A DNA stretch of 64,000 bases from Nitrospira sp. (GCA_030123605.1 CP126123.1:1716001-1780000), one strand, 5' to 3'; shown: positions 32,907 through 42,942, counted from the stretch's first letter. Made by a program: numbers and translations. Notes: generated by a model from the sequence alone, not told the origin.

Positions 32907-34478
32907 ATGAACGAAATCGTTCTTATCGCCCTCCGTCGGCCGTACACCTTCGTCGTCATGTCCATCCTCATCGTGGCGATCGGGACCATGACGGTGCTCC
33001 ACATGCCGACCGACGTCTTCCCGAACATCACGATTCCCGTCACCTCCGTGGTCTGGATCTACTCAGGACTGCTGCCGCAACAGGTGGAAGGCCGCATCAC
33101 CTATCTGTTCGAACGCTTCCTGACCTCCACGGTGGAAGGCATCAAATATATCCATAGTCACTCCTACTACGGGAGCAGCATCACCAATATTTTTCTCCAG
33201 GACGGCGTCGACGTGGGCCGGGCCGAAGCGGATATCGTCGGCATTGCGCAGAACGTCGTGAAGGCGTTGCCGCCCGATATCTCTCCGCCCATGGTCATGC
33301 GTCTGGCGCCATCGTCCATCCCGGTCGCCATGCTCCAGATCAGCTCCGAGCAAATGACTCCCGCGGAGCTGTACAACCTGGCCTACATGCGCATCCGCCC
33401 CTTGCTCGTCACGGTGCCGGGGATCGTCCTGCCCCATCCCTACGGAGGCCAGGACATGCAGGTCATGGTCAACCTCGATCAGCAGAAATTGCTCGCCCGC
33501 CACCTCACGCCGTCGGATATTCATGATGTCCTCATGAAGCAATACCTCGTGCTGCCGTCGGGCGACGTCAAGATCAAGCAGACCGACTGGATCGTCCTCA
33601 CCAATGCTTCGCCGTTGAAGATCGAGGATTTCGCGAATATTCCGATCAAGCGGGAAGGCAACGCGTTCGTCTACCTGCGCGACGTCGCCACGGTGCAGCT
33701 CATGGGCCGGGTACAGCAAAACGCAGTGTTGGTGAAGGGCAAACAGACCGTCATCATCGTCGCAATGAAGAGCACGGAAGCCTCGACCCTCGATGTGGTC
33801 GACGGGATCAAAAAGATGATCCCGCGCGCCGAGCAAATCTCTCCGGAGGGCGTGAAGATCCGGCTCCTCGACGACGCTTCGACCTTCGTGAAAGACTCGA
33901 TCGCGGACGTCGTGCATGAAATGGCGACCGCCGGCGCACTGGTCGGCCTCATCGTCCTGTTGCTGCTCGGCTCCTGGCGGGCCACGGTCATCGTCTGGAC
34001 CTCGATCCCGCTGTCCATTCTGACCGCCATCATCGGTCTGCATTGGCTCGGGGAGACCATCAACGTCATGACCTTGGGCGGATTGGCGTTGGCCGTCGGC
34101 ATCCTGGTCGACGATGCCACCGTCATGATCGAGAATATCGACCGCCACATCGAAATGGGCAAGCCGCTGGAGCAGGCCATCATCGACGCCGCCAATCAGA
34201 TCGTCGTCCCGACGCTCGTCGCCACCCTGTGCATCGCGATCGTCTGGCTCCCGCTCTTCCAACTCGGCGGCGTCGCCGGCTACCTGTTCAAACCCATGGC
34301 GGAGGCGGTCATCATCGCCATGCTCGCCTCCTTCATCCTGTCGCGCACCCTGGTGCCGACCATGGCAAAATACATGATGAAGAGTCATCATGTCGCAGAG
34401 ACGCCGATCGCCCCGCACAGTGATGAGCTGGATGCTGAGCTGCCGGGTCTCTTGAAAAATGAGAAGTCGCCGGCGTAG
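32907..34478 (+). CDS. RND efflux permease, N-terminal half only (orphan)
   Basis: 523 residues covering TM1-TM6 and the first porter domain of an AcrB/HAE1-type pump. Visible are the amphipathic start MNEIVLIALRRPYTFVVMSI, the RND motif RMPTDV-like HMPTDVFPNITIPVTSVVWI, and the proton-relay Asp pair in TM4 (GILVDDATVMIENIDRH). A full permease has about 1050 residues with a second half (TM7-TM12); none follows here. The frame ends after a unique tail (ETPIAPHSDELDAELPGLLK). It is very similar to the next gene but differs at scattered sites. It could be a relic or could assemble with a C-terminal half from the adjacent unit. Confidence 0.88.
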   Translation: MNEIVLIALRRPYTFVVMSILIVAIGTMTVLHMPTDVFPNITIPVTSVVWIYSGLLPQQVEGRITYLFERFLTSTVEGIKYIHSHSYYGSSITNIFLQDGVDVGRAEADIVGIAQNVVKALPPDISPPMVMRLAPSSIPVAMLQISSEQMTPAELYNLAYMRIRPLLVTVPGIVLPHPYGGQDMQVMVNLDQQKLLARHLTPSDIHDVLMKQYLVLPSGDVKIKQTDWIVLTNASPLKIEDFANIPIKREGNAFVYLRDVATVQLMGRVQQNAVLVKGKQTVIIVAMKSTEASTLDVVDGIKKMIPRAEQISPEGVKIRLLDDASTFVKDSIADVVHEMATAGALVGLIVLLLLGSWRATVIVWTSIPLSILTAIIGLHWLGETINVMTLGGLALAVGILVDDATVMIENIDRHIEMGKPLEQAIIDAANQIVVPTLVATLCIAIVWLPLFQLGGVAGYLFKPMAEAVIIAMLASFILSRTLVPTMAKYMMKSHHVAETPIAPHSDELDAELPGLLKNEKSPA

Positions 34479-34901
34479 GGCTGGGGCTTGGGGCAGGAGG
34501 AAGAGGAGCTACTGCTTATGACCGTTCGGACACCGGCGTCGTTGCGACAAACCTACGCCGCTAAGCCCTCCGGTCGAAAAAGATCTTGCATCCCAAGCTG
34601 GGTGTTTTCGAGAACCTCAGTATACTGTTGTGGCTCCGCTCATGAAGGACATGCGGTCATCGCTCTGGCTTCGATCCATCTGCAATATCCACGCGTCTTC
34701 GAAAATGTGAGGTTCCGCACCATAGGTTCTGTGCGAACATGCACAAGAGCCGGAGTTTTTCCTGGCTTCCTGCTCAAAAAACTCCGTAGTTCAGGCTGCT
34801 CCGCTAATAAATCCTGCATACCAGTCTATTCCGCACTGAGGAGAGAGGGCGTACGCGTAGCGGGTAAGCGTTTTGCTACGACTTTGGGCAGGACTGCACA
34901 T
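34479..34901. other. Spacer between the two N-terminal permease halves
   Basis: A frame is open from 34488 into the next permease, but its first 138 codons have no family similarity, so I treat it as non-coding. It holds the inverted repeat at 34751-34786. Confidence 0.55.
34751..34786. terminator. Inverted repeat upstream of the second RND unit
   Basis: cggagttttt (34751-34760) and aaaaactccg (34777-34786) form a perfect 10-bp stem with a 16-base loop. Possible terminator of the orphan half gene or a leader element. Confidence 0.4.
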
Positions 34902-36419
34902 ATGAACCAGATCGTCCTCATCGCCCTCCGTCGGCCGTACACCTTCGTCGTCATGTCCATCCTCATCGTGGCGATGGGGAGTCTGACGGTGCTCCACATG
35001 CCGACCGACGTCTTCCCGAACATCACGATTCCCGTCACCTCCGTGGTCTGGCTTTACTCCGGGCTGTTGCCGCAACAGGTGGAAGGCCGCATCACCTATC
35101 TGTTCGAACGCTTCCTGACCTCGACGGTGGAAGGCATCAAATATATCCATAGCCACTCCTACTACGGTATCAGCATCACCAATATCTTTCTCCAGGACGG
35201 AATCGACGTGGGCCGGGCCGAAGCGGATATCGTCGGCATTGCGCAGAACGTCGTGAAGGCGTTGCCGCCCGATATCTCTCCGCCCATGGTCATGCGTCTG
35301 GCGCCATCGTCCATCCCGGTCGCCATGCTCGAAATCAGCTCAGACCGCCTGACGCCCGGAGAGCTCTACAATCTCGCTTACATGCGCATCCGCACCCTGC
35401 TCGTGACGGTCAATGGGGCGATCTTACCGGCGCCCTACGGAGGCCAGGCCATGCAGGTCATGGTCAACCTCGATCAGCAAAAATTGCTCGCCCGCCACCT
35501 GACCCCGGCGGATGTCCATGCGGTCCTCATGAAGCAATACCTCGTGCTGCCGTCGGGCGACATCAAGGTCAAGCCGACCGACTGGATCGTCCTCACCAAT
35601 GCTTCGCCGTTGAAGATCGAGGACTTCGGCGGGATCCCGATCAAGCGGGAAGGCAACGCGTTCGTCTACCTGCGCGACGTCGCCACGGTGCAGCTCATGG
35701 GCCGGGTACAGCAGAACGCCGTGTTGGTGAAGGGCAAACAGACCGTCATCGTCGTCGTGATGAAGAGCACGGAAGCCTCGACCGTCGATGTGGTCGACGG
35801 GATCAAAAAGATGATCCCGCGCGCCGAGCAAATCTCTCCGGATGGCGTGAAGATCCGGCTCCTCGACGACGCTTCAACCTTCGTGAAGGAGTCGGTCGCG
35901 GACGTCGTGCATGAAATGGCGATCGCCGGCGCACTGGTCGGCCTCATCGTCCTGTTGCTGCTCGGCTCCTGGCGGGCCACGGTCATCGTCTGGACCTCGA
36001 TCCCGCTGTCCATTCTGACCGCCCTCATCGGCCTACATTGGCTCGGGGAGACCATCAACGTCATGACCTTGGGCGGATTGGCGTTGGCCGTCGGCATCCT
36101 GGTCGACGATGCCACCGTCATGATCGAGAATATCGACCGCCACATCGAAATGGGCAAGCCGCTGGAGCAGGCCATCATCGACGCCGCCAATCAGATCGTC
36201 GTCCCGACGCTCGTCGCCACCCTGTGCATCGCGATCGTCTGGCTCCCGCTCTTCCAACTCGACGGCGTCGCCGGCTACCTGTTCAAACCCATGGCGGAGG
36301 CGGTCATCATCGCCATGCTCGCCTCCTTCATCCTGTCGCGCACCCTGGTGCCGACCATGGCAAAATACATGATGACCAGTCATCACGACCACGAGGCACC
36401 ACATGTCGCAACCGCATGA
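34902..36419 (+). CDS. RND efflux permease, N-terminal half (split gene, part 1)
   Basis: Start ATG 34902 (MNQIVLIALRRPYTFVVMSI), matching the start of the full-length paralogue at 44894. 505 residues with TM1-TM6, the first porter and docking parts, and the TM4 proton-relay pair in GILVDDATVMIENIDRH. The frame stops after SHHDHEAPHVATA, in the cytoplasmic linker between TM6 and TM7. The second half is encoded by the overlapping next gene. The break point lies exactly where AcrB-type pumps have a dispensable linker, so the two chains may still assemble. Confidence 0.92.
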   Translation: MNQIVLIALRRPYTFVVMSILIVAMGSLTVLHMPTDVFPNITIPVTSVVWLYSGLLPQQVEGRITYLFERFLTSTVEGIKYIHSHSYYGISITNIFLQDGIDVGRAEADIVGIAQNVVKALPPDISPPMVMRLAPSSIPVAMLEISSDRLTPGELYNLAYMRIRTLLVTVNGAILPAPYGGQAMQVMVNLDQQKLLARHLTPADVHAVLMKQYLVLPSGDIKVKPTDWIVLTNASPLKIEDFGGIPIKREGNAFVYLRDVATVQLMGRVQQNAVLVKGKQTVIVVVMKSTEASTVDVVDGIKKMIPRAEQISPDGVKIRLLDDASTFVKESVADVVHEMAIAGALVGLIVLLLLGSWRATVIVWTSIPLSILTALIGLHWLGETINVMTLGGLALAVGILVDDATVMIENIDRHIEMGKPLEQAIIDAANQIVVPTLVATLCIAIVWLPLFQLDGVAGYLFKPMAEAVIIAMLASFILSRTLVPTMAKYMMTSHHDHEAPHVATA

Positions 36420-38103
36420 CCAGCACGGGCAGACCGACGCGACCCCCTCGCGCAACCCCTTTGTCCGCTTTCAGAAGGGATTCGAGCGTCGCTTCGATCG
36501 GTTTCGTGAGGGGTACGGTGTGCTGCTCGAACAGGTAATCGCCAATCGCAACACCTTCGTCACGATCTCTCTCGCCATCGCACTGAGCTCTCTGTCCCTC
36601 TTTTTCTTCCTCGGGCGCGATTACTTCCCGGAGATTAGGTCGGGCGTCATTCAGATGCATATGCGGGCGCCCCTCGGGACTCGCATCGAGGTGTCAGGGC
36701 GCCTCGCTACGCTGGTCTCCAACAGCATTGAAGAATTGCTGCCTGGCCATGTTGAAAATATCGTCAGTAATTGCGGTTTGCCAGTCGGACCGCACAACCT
36801 CGCCTTCATTCCGACGCCGACCATCGGATCCCAAGATTGCGACCTGACGATCCTTCTGCACGATGAAAAGTCGCCGGTGTGGGACTACCGCAGTATCCTC
36901 CGCAAGGGTTTGAAGGAACGGTATCCGGGAACCGAATTCACTTTTCAGCCGTCCGATCTGACCGCAAAAATTCTCAATTTCGGCGCGCCGGCACCGATCG
37001 ACGTGCAGATCAACGGTCCGGACATGTACCCCAACTACGAATTCGCCCGCAAATTAGTGGGTAAGTTTCGTGAAATTCCCGGCGCCACGGACGTGGTGAT
37101 CCAGCAGACGATGCGCACGCCGACCCTCATGGTCGAAGGCAATCGCACCTTCGGTCTCGGCGTCAACGCGACCTTGAAGGACATGGCCGACAATCTGCTC
37201 ATGACGACGGCCGGTAGCCAACAGGTCGATCAGATCTATTGGCTCGACCCCAGTACCGGCATGTCGTACCTCATCAACGTCTATACGCCGCAGGCGCAGA
37301 TCAACAGCATCAATAGCCTTAAAACCGTCCCGGTCGATACCGAAAGCAATGCTTCGACCGATCGTCATGGTGTGCAACTGCTCGGTAATGTGGCCGACAT
37401 TACCGCGGAGGGCACGCCTGGTGTGGTTACGCACGGAAACATCATGCCGCTGTTCGATGTCTATGTCTCCGCCGAGGGACGTGACCTCGGAGGGGTGCTG
37501 GCGGATGTCCAAAAGGTCGCCAAGAGCATGGAACACGAGAAACCTCGTAGCGCGGAGCTCGAAATCCACGGTCAGGCCTCTCTGATGTACGAGGCCTATG
37601 CCGAACTGATCTTCGGACTGCTCGCCGCAGTCGTCCTGGTCTATCTGTTGATCGTCGTCAACTTCCAATCATGGCTCGATCCGTTTATCATCATTACGGC
37701 CTTGCCCGGTGCGCTGGCGGGCATCGCGTGGGCGCTATTTTTGACCCATACGCGTCTGTCGGAGCCAGCACTGACCGGCGCCATCATGACCATGGGTACG
37801 GGAACCGCCAATTCGATCCTCGTCGTGTCCTATGCGCGCGAGCGACTCCAAGAACACGGTGATGCGATCTTAGCCGCGATCGAATCCGGAAAGACCCGGT
37901 TACGTCCCGTCCTCATGACGGCCTCGGCCATGATCATGGGGATGGTCCCCATGGCGACGGGTTATTCTCAGAATGCGCCGTTGGGTCGTGCCGTCATCGG
38001 CGGCTTACTCGTGGCTACCATCTTCACCCTGTTTTTCGTACCCTGTGTGTACGCGATCCTCTATACTCGGCGAACGGGTCGACAAAAGGAACAGGTCTCA
38101 TGA
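36403..38103 (+). CDS. RND efflux permease, C-terminal half (split gene, part 2)
   Basis: 566 residues: a hydrophilic linker (MSQPHDQHGQTDATPSRNPF), the amphipathic segment FQKGFERRFDRFREGYGVLL, TM7, the second porter domain and TM8-TM12. The ATG at 36403 lies 17 bases inside part 1 in another frame. In the equivalent of AcrB TM10 the protein reads MGTGTANSILVVSYARE, where AcrB has Lys940 (SAKNAIL); here that position is Ala. Its stop overlaps the adaptor start (ATGA), showing one operon. Confidence 0.92.
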   Translation: MSQPHDQHGQTDATPSRNPFVRFQKGFERRFDRFREGYGVLLEQVIANRNTFVTISLAIALSSLSLFFFLGRDYFPEIRSGVIQMHMRAPLGTRIEVSGRLATLVSNSIEELLPGHVENIVSNCGLPVGPHNLAFIPTPTIGSQDCDLTILLHDEKSPVWDYRSILRKGLKERYPGTEFTFQPSDLTAKILNFGAPAPIDVQINGPDMYPNYEFARKLVGKFREIPGATDVVIQQTMRTPTLMVEGNRTFGLGVNATLKDMADNLLMTTAGSQQVDQIYWLDPSTGMSYLINVYTPQAQINSINSLKTVPVDTESNASTDRHGVQLLGNVADITAEGTPGVVTHGNIMPLFDVYVSAEGRDLGGVLADVQKVAKSMEHEKPRSAELEIHGQASLMYEAYAELIFGLLAAVVLVYLLIVVNFQSWLDPFIIITALPGALAGIAWALFLTHTRLSEPALTGAIMTMGTGTANSILVVSYARERLQEHGDAILAAIESGKTRLRPVLMTASAMIMGMVPMATGYSQNAPLGRAVIGGLLVATIFTLFFVPCVYAILYTRRTGRQKEQVS

Positions 38104-39347
38104 CAAAGACATTCGGCGGACGTGGCATTGTCATTTCAGCGGTCCTCTTGTGTGTGGGCTATATCGGTTATCGAGTGTATGAGAGTAGGAGCGACGCGGC
38201 TCTGCTGAGTGAGAAAACGCAGGAAGACGCGATCCCCACCGTGGCGGTCGTCAATCCAAAACCCGGGGCACAGTCCGAAACCATTACGCTGCCCGGCAAT
38301 ATCGTGGGGTGGTATGAGGCGCCGATGTACGCGCGCGTCACGGGTTATGTGAAGATGTGGTACAAGGACTACGGAGATGTGGTCAAGAAAGGCGACATCC
38401 TCGCCGAAATCAATGCACCGGATCTCGATGCCGAATATCGGCAAGCCAAAGCGGATCTGGACACGGAGCGCGCCAGGTATCGACTTGCCGAAGTGACCGC
38501 GCAACGTTGGGTGGCATTGCGTCCCAATCATGCGGTCTCCGAGCAGTCGATCACCGTAAAGGAACAGGAGTTGAAGGCCGAAGCGGCAAAGGTCAAGGCG
38601 GCTGAACAAAGGGTCGGAAACATCGAAGCATTCATCCGGTTCAAAACGATCGTCGCGCCCTTCGACGGCGTGGTGACCCAACGTAACATCAACGTCGGCG
38701 ACCTGGTCAGCAAAGAAGGCAATCTCAGCACCCCCAATGCGAAAAGTAACCTCTTTAACGTGGCCGACGTCCATATCTTGCGTCTCTTCGTCAGCGTGCC
38801 GGAAACGTTCGGGCCTTTCCTCCAGCCGGGCCTGACGGCCCAGGTGACCGTACCGCAATTGCCCAATCGTCGTTTCGAGGCGAAGTTCCTGACGGTCGCG
38901 AAGGGTTTCGATGTGGGCACGCGTACCGCGGTGACGGTGTTTACGATCGAAAATGAAGATCGAGCGCTCTGGCCAGGCTCCTACGCTCAGGTCCATCTCA
39001 CGGCCCCGGTCGATAGGCAAGTCTTCATGATTCCGTCCACCGCATTGGTGTTTCAGGAACACGGCACGCAAGTGGCCATGGTGACGGAGGACGAGCGCAT
39101 ACACTTACAACCGATCCTCGTGAGCAAACTCATGGACAGTGCCGTCGAAGTAGCGGAAGGGATTTCCTCGCACGATCGCATCGTGAACAATCCGAGCGCC
39201 GCCCTGCTCGAAGGCGACAAGGTACGCGTCGTGACGCCGGCACCCGGTTATGATCTTGTCAATAAAGGGCCGGACGACTCAATAGCGGTGATGAAAGAAG
39301 CGGTAAAAGAACCGCCGAAAGCAGTATTAAAGGAAGCGGCACAGTGA
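38100..39347 (+). CDS. RND periplasmic adaptor (membrane fusion protein)
   Basis: 415-residue adaptor linking permease and outer-membrane channel. One N-terminal membrane anchor (GIVISAVLLCVGYIGYRVYE) is followed by the first lipoyl half-motif (ARVTGYVKMWYKDYGDVVKK), an alpha-hairpin (AEYRQAKADLDTERARYRLA), the second lipoyl half (APFDGVVTQRNINVGDLVSK), and beta-barrel and membrane-proximal domains. Its start overlaps the permease stop by 4 bases (ATGA) and its stop overlaps the outer-membrane factor start (GTGA). Substrate unknown. Confidence 0.92.
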   Translation: MTKTFGGRGIVISAVLLCVGYIGYRVYESRSDAALLSEKTQEDAIPTVAVVNPKPGAQSETITLPGNIVGWYEAPMYARVTGYVKMWYKDYGDVVKKGDILAEINAPDLDAEYRQAKADLDTERARYRLAEVTAQRWVALRPNHAVSEQSITVKEQELKAEAAKVKAAEQRVGNIEAFIRFKTIVAPFDGVVTQRNINVGDLVSKEGNLSTPNAKSNLFNVADVHILRLFVSVPETFGPFLQPGLTAQVTVPQLPNRRFEAKFLTVAKGFDVGTRTAVTVFTIENEDRALWPGSYAQVHLTAPVDRQVFMIPSTALVFQEHGTQVAMVTEDERIHLQPILVSKLMDSAVEVAEGISSHDRIVNNPSAALLEGDKVRVVTPAPGYDLVNKGPDDSIAVMKEAVKEPPKAVLKEAAQ

Positions 39348-40933
39348 CTATCACCTGCATTCTTTCGGCCTGCGCTAAGCGTAGTGGATTGCTTTTGGTG
39401 ACACTCGGTTTGTCCGCGTGCAATACGTTTCCGGCCGTCGATCTGGCGCCGACGTATGATCCGCCGCAATACGTCGTCCCCGCCTCATGGCACGGGTCGA
39501 GTCCCTTCGTTGACGCAAAGCCTTCGGACGATGAATTACGCCCGGATTGGTGGAAGGAATATAACGATCCGATTTTAAACAAACTTGTGGAACAGGCGAT
39601 GGCGGCCAACCCGGATCTACAGGCAGCCGCTGAACGGTTCGTTCAAGCCCGCGATGTGATGATGAAGGCTCGGTCGCAGTATATTCCTCACGTCGGCATA
39701 GGGTTCGACGCATCGGACAATAGGCAGTCCGTCAATCGTCTGTTTCGCCCGCCCGACAGTCCGATCGAAGAATCGAGCGTCATCACCGGAGGCCTCGCAT
39801 CGTGGGAGCCCGATTTCTGGTCGCAGCTCCGCAATACCATGCGCGTTGAATTGTACCGCGCCGAAGAGCGTGCCGCCGATTATGGGCTCGCACGCTTAAG
39901 CCTCCAGGCCGAAATTGCGGCGGACTACTTCACGTTGCGGGGATACGACGCGCAGTCGGCGATTTATACTCAATCGATTATCCTGTACCGACAGTCGCTG
40001 GACCTGGTAAAGGCGCAGTTCGTCGGCGCCATCGCGTCGGCTCTCGACGTCGCCCGCGTTGAATCGCTGTTGTTCAGCACGGAGACGAAGCTGGCTCAAA
40101 TTCAAGGCCAACGCCAAGTGACGGAACAGGCGATCGCCATCCTTCTTAATGTGACGCCGACCAGTTTCAGCGTCAAGCCGGTCGACGAGCTTCTCGTGCC
40201 CACCTTTACGATTCCTCAAACCATTCCGTCCACCTTACTTGAGCGTCGGCCGGATATCGCCGCGATGGAGCGTCGGATGGCGGAGGCCAATCGCACCATC
40301 GGCATTGCACGGGCGGCTTTTTATCCCAATGTGTCATTCCGACTCGGAGGCGGGTTCGAAGACGATGCCTTCAATCTGTTCAGGCTCGCCACCAGCTTTT
40401 GGTCCTTCGGAGGCGACGTGACGCTGCCGATCTTCCAGGGCGGCTACCGACGAGCCCAATTGCAGCAGGCTTGGTCGGCCTATCGCGAGACGGAAGACCG
40501 CTACCGGTCGACGGTGCTCAACGCATTTCGCGAAGTCGAAAACAATTTCAGCCTGACGAACCGCTTGACCCTCGCGGTCAATCACCAGAACGCCGCCGTC
40601 GGAGCCACGTTCAAAACACAAAACCTGACCATGGAACTCTATCAGGGCGGCTTGGCCTCCAGCCTTGAACTCATTTACGCGCAAGTCGCCACGCTGATCG
40701 CGCGTATCGAACTGGTACAGATCAAAGCGGACCTGTTGCGCAGTTCTGTCGCCCTTCTTCGCGCGCTCGGCGGGGGCTGGAACCGCAAGCAATTGCCCAC
40801 GGACGAACAAATCCAGCCGTTCGATATCTTCCAATATACCGATCTCGACAAGCCGAAACCTGCCGGCGGCATCGATGTCAATGCGCCCAACAACTGGGTG
40901 AATAATGATCTGACCAAGCCGGCCGTCCGATGA
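39344..40933 (+). CDS. RND outer-membrane factor lipoprotein (NodT/OprM-type)
   Basis: 529-residue TolC-like channel of the NodT family. A GTG start at 39344 overlaps the adaptor stop. Lipobox LGLSACNTFPAVDL. Two OEP repeats follow, with typical EYNDPILNKLVEQAMAANPD, LQAEIAADYFTLRGYDAQSA, then LERRPDIAAMERRMAEANRT and IGIARAAFYPNVSFRLGGGF. A C-terminal extension ends in FQYTDLDKPKPAGGIDVNAP. It completes the only intact tripartite set in this region. The same extension reappears as a fragment at 49440-49653. Confidence 0.92.
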   Translation: MTITCILSACAKRSGLLLVTLGLSACNTFPAVDLAPTYDPPQYVVPASWHGSSPFVDAKPSDDELRPDWWKEYNDPILNKLVEQAMAANPDLQAAAERFVQARDVMMKARSQYIPHVGIGFDASDNRQSVNRLFRPPDSPIEESSVITGGLASWEPDFWSQLRNTMRVELYRAEERAADYGLARLSLQAEIAADYFTLRGYDAQSAIYTQSIILYRQSLDLVKAQFVGAIASALDVARVESLLFSTETKLAQIQGQRQVTEQAIAILLNVTPTSFSVKPVDELLVPTFTIPQTIPSTLLERRPDIAAMERRMAEANRTIGIARAAFYPNVSFRLGGGFEDDAFNLFRLATSFWSFGGDVTLPIFQGGYRRAQLQQAWSAYRETEDRYRSTVLNAFREVENNFSLTNRLTLAVNHQNAAVGATFKTQNLTMELYQGGLASSLELIYAQVATLIARIELVQIKADLLRSSVALLRALGGGWNRKQLPTDEQIQPFDIFQYTDLDKPKPAGGIDVNAPNNWVNNDLTKPAVR

Positions 40934-41640
40934 GCCATTTGATGTTCCGCCTGATCTTTTAGGTGAGCGTGTATTGACCACAGGCTCGGTGGCCCCAGAC
41001 ATTCCCCCACGGCTCACCGCGTGTGCCTCGTCTGTTTCAAGTATGCTTTGGGCCTTCGCGCCGTAGACCTCGCCAGCGACTGCTCGGTTTCGTCACGAAC
41101 CGTCATGAATCATGCACGCTATGGAAGAGATGATCGCGGCTTCCTCTCAAAGTCATCGCACATCCTTCGTGAAACACAACGAAGGTCACATGTTCGATGC
41201 TGTCTTCTCTGCCGCCGCGTGGCGTTCTTAAAGCCTGGCAGGCGCAACCTCGCGTTCTTCTCACGACCGGCCTCCTGTTCACAACGCCTTGATTTTATCG
41301 GGGCGATGCCACTACGAAGATCATGGAGAACACCCCGGTGTTGATCACTCCACCCCGAACAGAAACGTGTAGCACATGAGATCGTCATCCATAGTCGTCG
41401 CACCTTCCGCATCGTTGTTGGACAACCGAACAAGCGTGCGGCGCCACATGGATCCGACGCCTGTGAAGAGTCGCCCGTTCTCCGCAAGAAGGCTTCTTCC
41501 GATTGCATACAATACATCCCGACACGCCGCGTACGATTATGTCGAAAGTGCATACTAGGCGAGACACGTCGCTTTCATGTCCTGTATCCGTCGCGCGCGC
41601 GTCGGTGAATAGGACGATATAATCATACGAACTGTCATTC
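40934..41640. other. Stretch without a confident gene between two efflux units
   Basis: No frame with natural composition on either strand. A tataat box lies at about 41616. The stretch cgtcacgaaccgtcatgaat at about 41091 resembles the tail of the dispersed repeat and may be a diverged copy. Confidence 0.5.
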
Positions 41641-42942
41641 ATGTCTCAGCAAGCGCACGAAGACCACGAACATACCGGCGCGGCGCGGCTGCAGCGCCCA
41701 TACGCTCGGTTTCAACAGCGCTGGGAACGCCGTCTCAACAAGGTCCGAGAACGCTGCGGCGCCTTGCTCAAACGGGTGATCGCGCCTCGCCGCAGAAACC
41801 TCGTGACCGCGTTCGTGATTCTGACGTGTGGTCTCTACCTGAGCTACCGTCTCTATGATGGCAGAACCGACGCTGCCACTCCGCACCACGAGACGCCTGA
41901 AGAAGCCATTCGCACCGTCACGGTCATCCATCCTAAACCGGTGCCGGCGACCGAAACCATCACCCTTCCAGGCAACATTGCCGGCTGGTACGAGGCGCCG
42001 ATCTACGCACGCGTCACGGGTTATGTGAAAATGTGGTACAAACGTTACGGAGATCTGGTAAAAAAAGGCGACCTCCTCGCCGAAATCAGCACTCCGGACC
42101 TCGACGCGGAATATCGACAGGCCAAAGCCGCGCTGAAATCAGAACGCGCCAGATATAAACTCGCAGAAGTCACCGCGAAGCGTTGGATCGCGCTCCGTCC
42201 GACTCAATCCGTCTCCGAGCAGTCGATCACGGTGAAGGAACAGGAAATGAAAGCCCAGGCGGCCTTGGTCAAGGCAGCCGAACAAAAGGTCAAGAACATC
42301 GAGGCGTTCATTGAGTTTAAAAAGATCGTCGCGCCCTTTGACGGTGTGGTGACGCAGCGCAACATCAATGTCGGTGACTTGGTCAGCAAGGAGGGCAATC
42401 TCAGCACCCCCGATGACCGCAACAACCTCTATAAGGTGGCTGTCGTCGATACGTTACGCCTCTTTGTCAACGTGCCGATGCGGTTCGCCCCCTTCCTCCA
42501 GTCGGGTCTGACGGCCGATGTGACGGTGCCCCAATTGCCGGATCGTCATTTCATCTTCACGTTCTTAACCATCGCTCGTGGGTTCGACGTGGCCACACGC
42601 ACCACGACGACCGTCTTCGTTATGGACAATAAGGATCACGTGCTCTGGCCGGGTTCTTACGCTCAAGTCACCATCACGGCACCGGTCGATCGCCAATCCT
42701 ATACGGTGCCGCTTACAGCGCTGGTGTTTCAGGAACACAACACACAAGTGGTCGTGCTGACCGAGGATGATCGCGTCCATTTCAAGCGCATTACTGTGAG
42801 CAAACTCATGGACCAAACGATCGAAGTCGCAGAAGGCCTTTCCGCAAACGACCGCGTTCTCAACAATCCGAGCAACGCGTTGCTCGAAGGCGACCAAGTG
42901 CATGTCGCTACGTCCACCTCCCGCAACGACGCGGATCATTGA
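41641..42942 (+). CDS. RND adaptor with an N-terminal segment derived from a permease C-half (chimera)
   Basis: 433 residues. The first 55 or so (MSQQAHEDHEHTGAARLQRP, then FQQRWERRLNKVRERCGALL) align with the start of the permease C-half at 36403. From about residue 58 the protein is a normal adaptor: anchor (FVILTCGLYLSYRLYDG), lipoyl half RVTGYVKMWYKRYGDLVKKG, hairpin, and second half APFDGVVTQRNINVGDLVSK. An internal deletion that joined the beginning of a C-half gene to the following adaptor would produce exactly this. No permease or outer-membrane factor is adjacent in the same unit. No ribosome site is evident. Confidence 0.87.
   Translation: MSQQAHEDHEHTGAARLQRPYARFQQRWERRLNKVRERCGALLKRVIAPRRRNLVTAFVILTCGLYLSYRLYDGRTDAATPHHETPEEAIRTVTVIHPKPVPATETITLPGNIAGWYEAPIYARVTGYVKMWYKRYGDLVKKGDLLAEISTPDLDAEYRQAKAALKSERARYKLAEVTAKRWIALRPTQSVSEQSITVKEQEMKAQAALVKAAEQKVKNIEAFIEFKKIVAPFDGVVTQRNINVGDLVSKEGNLSTPDDRNNLYKVAVVDTLRLFVNVPMRFAPFLQSGLTADVTVPQLPDRHFIFTFLTIARGFDVATRTTTTVFVMDNKDHVLWPGSYAQVTITAPVDRQSYTVPLTALVFQEHNTQVVVLTEDDRVHFKRITVSKLMDQTIEVAEGLSANDRVLNNPSNALLEGDQVHVATSTSRNDADH

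Noticed and set aside
33063-34418. Minus-strand 451-codon frame opposite the RND permease
   Set aside because: His/Asp/Arg-rich antisense artefact that recurs opposite each permease copy.
34488-34901. N-terminal extension of the second RND permease half
   Set aside because: The 138 upstream codons have no similarity to any permease copy, and the paralogues all start at MN[QE]I.
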